Source of the DNA: a virus
Direction: 5' to 3' (one strand)
DNA length: 59,930 nucleotides
Virus record (IMG/VR): IMGVR_UViG_3300017917_001272
Coordinates: 1 to 59,930 of that record
A program made the position numbers and the translations under genes. The notes beneath the pieces were generated by a model that ran no database searches, was not told the origin of the DNA, and worked only from the letters and a program-made list of their open reading frames with translations. Positions 57,994 through 59,930 of this stretch are shown piece by piece. The number at the start of each line of letters is the position of its first letter. Position 1 is the first letter of the stretch.

Positions 57994-58520
57994 TAGACCA
58001 CCGTCCATGTGCTACCGCTTGGAACGGTGACAGTTGCACCAGTATTGACTGTGACTGGTCCTGCCGTCATCGCATTCTTACCTGCGGTAATGGTGTATGA
58101 AGTCGTAATGGTTATATCGTTCTCATAAAATGCTTGATCGTTTCCGCCACCCGTTGCACCCGCTGTTGCCTTTACCCATACAAGGCCTTCCGTCGCGGCG
58201 GCAGAAGCAGTCAGCACATATCCGTCTGTTCCCACACCAAGTCTCGCGGCGGTATCGTTCGCGGTAGCAACAATCAAATCACCCTTTGCATTGAGTATCG
58301 TTGCTGAAACCTTTTCATTCAACGCGGCGGTAAGTCCAGTAATCTGACTCTGTGAAAGCGTCAATGGATCTGCACCCGCAGCGGTATGATTCATTGAATG
58401 ACCATAAATATTTGGATCGTCAAAATATACGTTCCATGCAGTGCCATCCCATTTCCATGTTCTTTCACCATTATTGAACAAGTCCCCTACGCTGGGGGAA
58501 TTGGGAAAATCAACGGCCAT
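57993..58520 (-). CDS. Fibre/virion protein, 175 aa
   Basis: A 175-residue protein. Residues 1-33 are one 'FPnsPsvGDlf.nG.rtWkWdGtaWnvy' unit, the module seen across the array. Then DPLTLSQSQITGLTAALNEK, LNAKGDLIVATANDTAARLG and VGTDGYVLTASAAATEGLVW, standard shaft motifs, and a tip NDQAFYENDITITTSYTITA, AGPVTVNTGATVTVPSG. That tip is widespread in aquatic phages. The codons look more GC-rich than in the neighbours. The ATG lies 7 bases behind TATAAT. Confidence 0.82.
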   Translation of the reverse strand: MAVDFPNSPSVGDLFNNGERTWKWDGTAWNVYFDDPNIYGHSMNHTAAGADPLTLSQSQITGLTAALNEKVSATILNAKGDLIVATANDTAARLGVGTDGYVLTASAAATEGLVWVKATAGATGGGNDQAFYENDITITTSYTITAGKNAMTAGPVTVNTGATVTVPSGSTWTVV

Positions 58521-58527
58521 ATATCAA

Positions 58528-58533
58528 ATTATA
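58528..58533 (-). promoter_or_regulatory. -10 box, leaderless start of fibre gene
   Basis: TATAAT on the minus strand, ending 7 bases before the ATG at 58520. The gap up to 58643 contains nothing else I can name apart from a small GGCG/CGCC dyad. Confidence 0.58.
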
Positions 58534-58643
58534 CATGATTACATTCGCAAAACGGCAGCGCGAAAATTAGTATAAAAACATTCACAATATATGCTTTTCC
58601 GCTTTTCGCTAAGGCGACGGTACGCCATTACATGGCACTTTGT

Positions 58644-58799
58644 CTACCATTTGCGAATAGGACACTTTGCATTTTCATTATTCGTGCGGGAACTTATATA
58701 ACAACCGCATAACGAACATATGGCATTTTGCCATAACTTATCACATGCGTTACATATTTCTAGACGCTTCTTGCGAATTTCAAGAAAGTCGTCACTCAT
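58644..58799 (-). CDS. Small Cys-rich CPIRKW protein, 51 aa
   Basis: A 51-residue gene, short enough to be missed. It opens MSDDFLEIRKKRLEICNACD and continues LWQNAICSLCGC, ending AKCPIRKW. The pattern C-x2-C-x8-C-x2-C-G-C-x12-CP-x2-KW is the same as in the 72-aa neighbour and in the gene at 36890-37081. The ATG overlaps the upstream stop by 8 bases (ATGAGTGA), the same overlap as for the 36890 gene. Probably a zinc-binding or cross-braced protein made together with its neighbour; function unknown. Confidence 0.72.
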   Translation of the reverse strand: MSDDFLEIRKKRLEICNACDKLWQNAICSLCGCYISSRTNNENAKCPIRKW

Positions 58800-59010
58800 C
58801 GACTGTCCCCCATTTGCCCAAAGGACATTCTGCGTCCTTGAGCCATGTCTTTAATGACATGAAACATCCACATTCTTTACATGTTCGTGTTGGACGAAAA
58901 AGTCTTTCGCAACCAAGACAAGTTCCTAGTCTCTGCCCCCGAATTTTTGCATTCGTATAATTATCACTGTCTAATAGGTCTAATGGCGTTACATCGTCTT
59001 GTTCGTTCAT
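58792..59010 (-). CDS. Small Cys-rich CPLGKW protein, 72 aa
   Basis: A 72-residue protein from ATG 59010, which lies exactly 6 bases behind TATAAT; an upstream TTG overlaps that box and cannot be the start. The C-terminal half has CLGCERLFRPTRTCKECGCF then AECPLGKW, pattern C-x2-C-x9-C-x2-C-G-C-x12-CPLGKW. The N-terminus is acidic. Family members occur in many phages near fibre genes, from memory. Function unknown; metal binding likely. Confidence 0.75.
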   Translation of the reverse strand: MNEQDDVTPLDLLDSDNYTNAKIRGQRLGTCLGCERLFRPTRTCKECGCFMSLKTWLKDAECPLGKWGTVDE

Positions 59011-59016
59011 GCGAAC

Positions 59017-59022
59017 ATTATA
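59017..59022 (-). promoter_or_regulatory. -10 box, leaderless start of CPLGKW gene
   Basis: TATAAT on the minus strand, ending exactly 6 bases before the ATG at 59010. It rules out the longer start. Confidence 0.66.
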
Positions 59023-59064
59023 CAACCAAGAATGTTTGGCTGCCCCCGAAAGTTTAAAAAAATT

Positions 59065-59601
59065 TTATGATAAGTATTCGATCATTGCATTCAGATAATT
59101 AGGATTATCTCCTACCATACCAAGAGTTTTATTGCATCGTGAACACAAAAGGCCTCTAACACATTGTCCACAACTTGTAGGTCCAGCACAGCACGAATGA
59201 TCGTGATCTACTGCAAGTCTTTTTCCAGACTCGTCTTCTTTTTTACATATTGCACATACGCCATTTTGTTTTTTCATTAGACTGATATAGTCATCTATAA
59301 TCATTCCGTATCTTTTCAATACCCTTTCATGACCATAAAATGATCTACATTGTTTACAATATGTTTCAGTTTTTCTGCTTTTACCATCTTTACTAGCAAA
59401 TTGATTATGTGGTTTTAACTCTTCACACACCCTGCACTGTTTATGTGTGCTAGTAATTTTCATTTTCTTTAATTTTCTTGTGTATTTTTCTTTATAGTAT
59501 TCGTGAGCACAAATTTTGCAATATGACGCATACCCTCCATTACTTCCCTTTGAAAAATTATCATATGATAAAAAAGTTTGACATTTTGAGCATTTTTTCA
59601 T
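59065..59601 (-). CDS. Endonuclease VII-like HNH nuclease, 178 aa
   Basis: A 178-residue protein of the recombination endonuclease VII family. The nuclease core is CAICKK with C116/C119, AVDHDHSC at 131-138, and RGLLCSRCNKTLGMVGDN with C153/C156. Before it come two N-terminal zinc modules: CSKCQTF...YCKIC (C4, C7, C28, C31) and CRVCEELKPHNQF...YCKQC (C56, C59, C82, C85). Members resolve branched DNA or act as free-standing nucleases; in phages many are mobile. The ATG is exactly 6 bases behind TAAACT, with no ribosome site. Confidence 0.88.
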   Translation of the reverse strand: MKKCSKCQTFLSYDNFSKGSNGGYASYCKICAHEYYKEKYTRKLKKMKITSTHKQCRVCEELKPHNQFASKDGKSRKTETYCKQCRSFYGHERVLKRYGMIIDDYISLMKKQNGVCAICKKEDESGKRLAVDHDHSCCAGPTSCGQCVRGLLCSRCNKTLGMVGDNPNYLNAMIEYLS

Positions 59602-59607
59602 GTAAAT

Positions 59608-59613
59608 AGTTTA
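59608..59613 (-). promoter_or_regulatory. -10 box, leaderless start of nuclease gene
   Basis: TAAACT on the minus strand, ending exactly 6 bases before the ATG at 59601. Confidence 0.55.
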
Positions 59614-59862
59614 CCACATTTTTAAACTATTAGTTTAGCAAAAGTTTAATAGTGGTCAGTGCGGAACGATGCGCATTTTGTAACATATGTCCGATTTGTA
59701 ATAGTACGCACACATACGTCCTTTGTAAATCTTTTGCCATTATCGGCGTGTCGATTTGACAGACATTTCGGACAAAAACACTGTGATGTAGACCACAAAA
59801 AAGTTTCTGGCACATGTCCGATTTGTATGTATTCTGAGATGAGAAATGTCAGACCCCCCTGT
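59614..59862. other. Divergent intergenic region with direct repeat
   Basis: About 250 bases between divergent genes. It holds a perfect 14-base direct repeat ATGTCCGATTTGTA at 59687-59700 and 59814-59827. On the plus strand each copy can be read as Cys-Pro-Ile-Cys, in two different frames. Short frames on both strands look weak and I do not call a gene. The repeat could be a regulatory site for the divergent promoters or debris of small zinc-finger genes. Confidence 0.4.
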
Positions 59863-59868
59863 TAGACT
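59863..59868 (+). promoter_or_regulatory. -10 box of rightward gene
   Basis: TAGACT on the plus strand, ending exactly 6 bases before the ATG at 59875, the same geometry as the leftward leaderless sites. Confidence 0.42.
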
Positions 59869-59874
59869 GAAGCC

Positions 59875-59930
59875 ATGAAAGAGAAAGGAAAGGAGGTAAA
59901 GGAAATGACCGTAGTGTATTGCTCAGGTTG
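59875..59930 (+). CDS. Start of a rightward gene, cut by window edge
   Basis: An open frame begins at ATG 59875 and runs past the window edge. A second in-frame ATG at 59905 has a strong AGGAGG site six to seven bases upstream, so either a leaderless start at 59875 or a ribosome-site start at 59905 is possible. The visible peptide after the second ATG is MTVVYCSG. Too little is seen to guess a function. It marks the beginning of a rightward transcription unit, divergent from the nuclease gene. Confidence 0.5.
   Translation, partial: MKEKGKEVKEMTVVYCSG

Noticed and set aside
59630-59865. Short Cys-containing frames on both strands
   Set aside because: Starts lack promoters or ribosome sites, frames conflict, and no full metal-binding pattern is present.
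1-59930. tRNA genes, CRISPR arrays, insertion sequences, integrase or attachment site
   Set aside because: I looked for cloverleaf-like segments, regularly spaced repeats and transposase or integrase motifs and saw none I could support.

Overview
The window reads as about 60 kb of one tailed-phage genome, probably a siphovirus: HK97-type head genes, a tail assembly chaperone made by -1 frameshifting, a 2672-residue tape measure protein and no visible tail-sheath gene. Base composition is AT-leaning by eye. Leaderless start sites, an r1t-type holin, ThyX, a B12-dependent ribonucleotide reductase and the tail chaperone layout all resemble phages of Actinobacteria. My host guess is a low-GC actinobacterium, possibly freshwater. 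This is inference; no host gene is present.

Nearly everything is on the minus strand, so the biological order runs from high to low coordinates. 59.6-58.6 kb: endonuclease VII-like nuclease and two small Cys-rich proteins. 58.5-55.2 kb: virion fibre genes. 55.2-54.2 kb: holin-like membrane genes. 53.1-37.1 kb: a large array of modular fibre/adhesin genes. 36.8-34.8 kb: class II ribonucleotide reductase. 34.8-30.4 kb: a 1441-residue glycan-binding-type virion protein. 30.4-22.3 kb: portal, protease/scaffold, major capsid and head-tail connector genes. 22.3-3.4 kb: major tail protein, chaperone, tape measure and minor tail proteins. 3.4-0.8 kb: a small regulatory region and the DnaB-type helicase operon. 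The left end holds two more virion genes, one cut by the window edge.

Two plus-strand islands interrupt the minus-strand block. One (45.5-48.2 kb) is a compact three-gene operon: two Fe(II)/2-oxoglutarate oxygenases and a flavin-dependent halogenase, set inside the fibre array and ending exactly where a glycine-rich adhesin gene ends. This is the best candidate for an undescribed system, possibly one that chemically modifies the fibres or a host product. The other (53.2-54.4 kb) is thyX plus an HNH endonuclease behind a consensus promoter. A third plus-strand gene begins at the right edge.

The regulatory layout is unusually readable. Seventeen start codons lie 5-7 bases (mostly 6) behind a TANNNT hexamer, usually TATAAT, with no room for a ribosome site, so these mRNAs are probably leaderless. 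Most other genes are chained by 1-base (TAATG/TAGTG), 4-base (ATGA) or 8-base overlaps. Two promoters have TTGACA-N17-TATAAT/TATACT form with a dyad in the spacer. Two intergenic hairpins share a loop and show one compensatory base-pair change. Neither a terminase large subunit nor an endolysin was recognised, so the window is not the whole genome.
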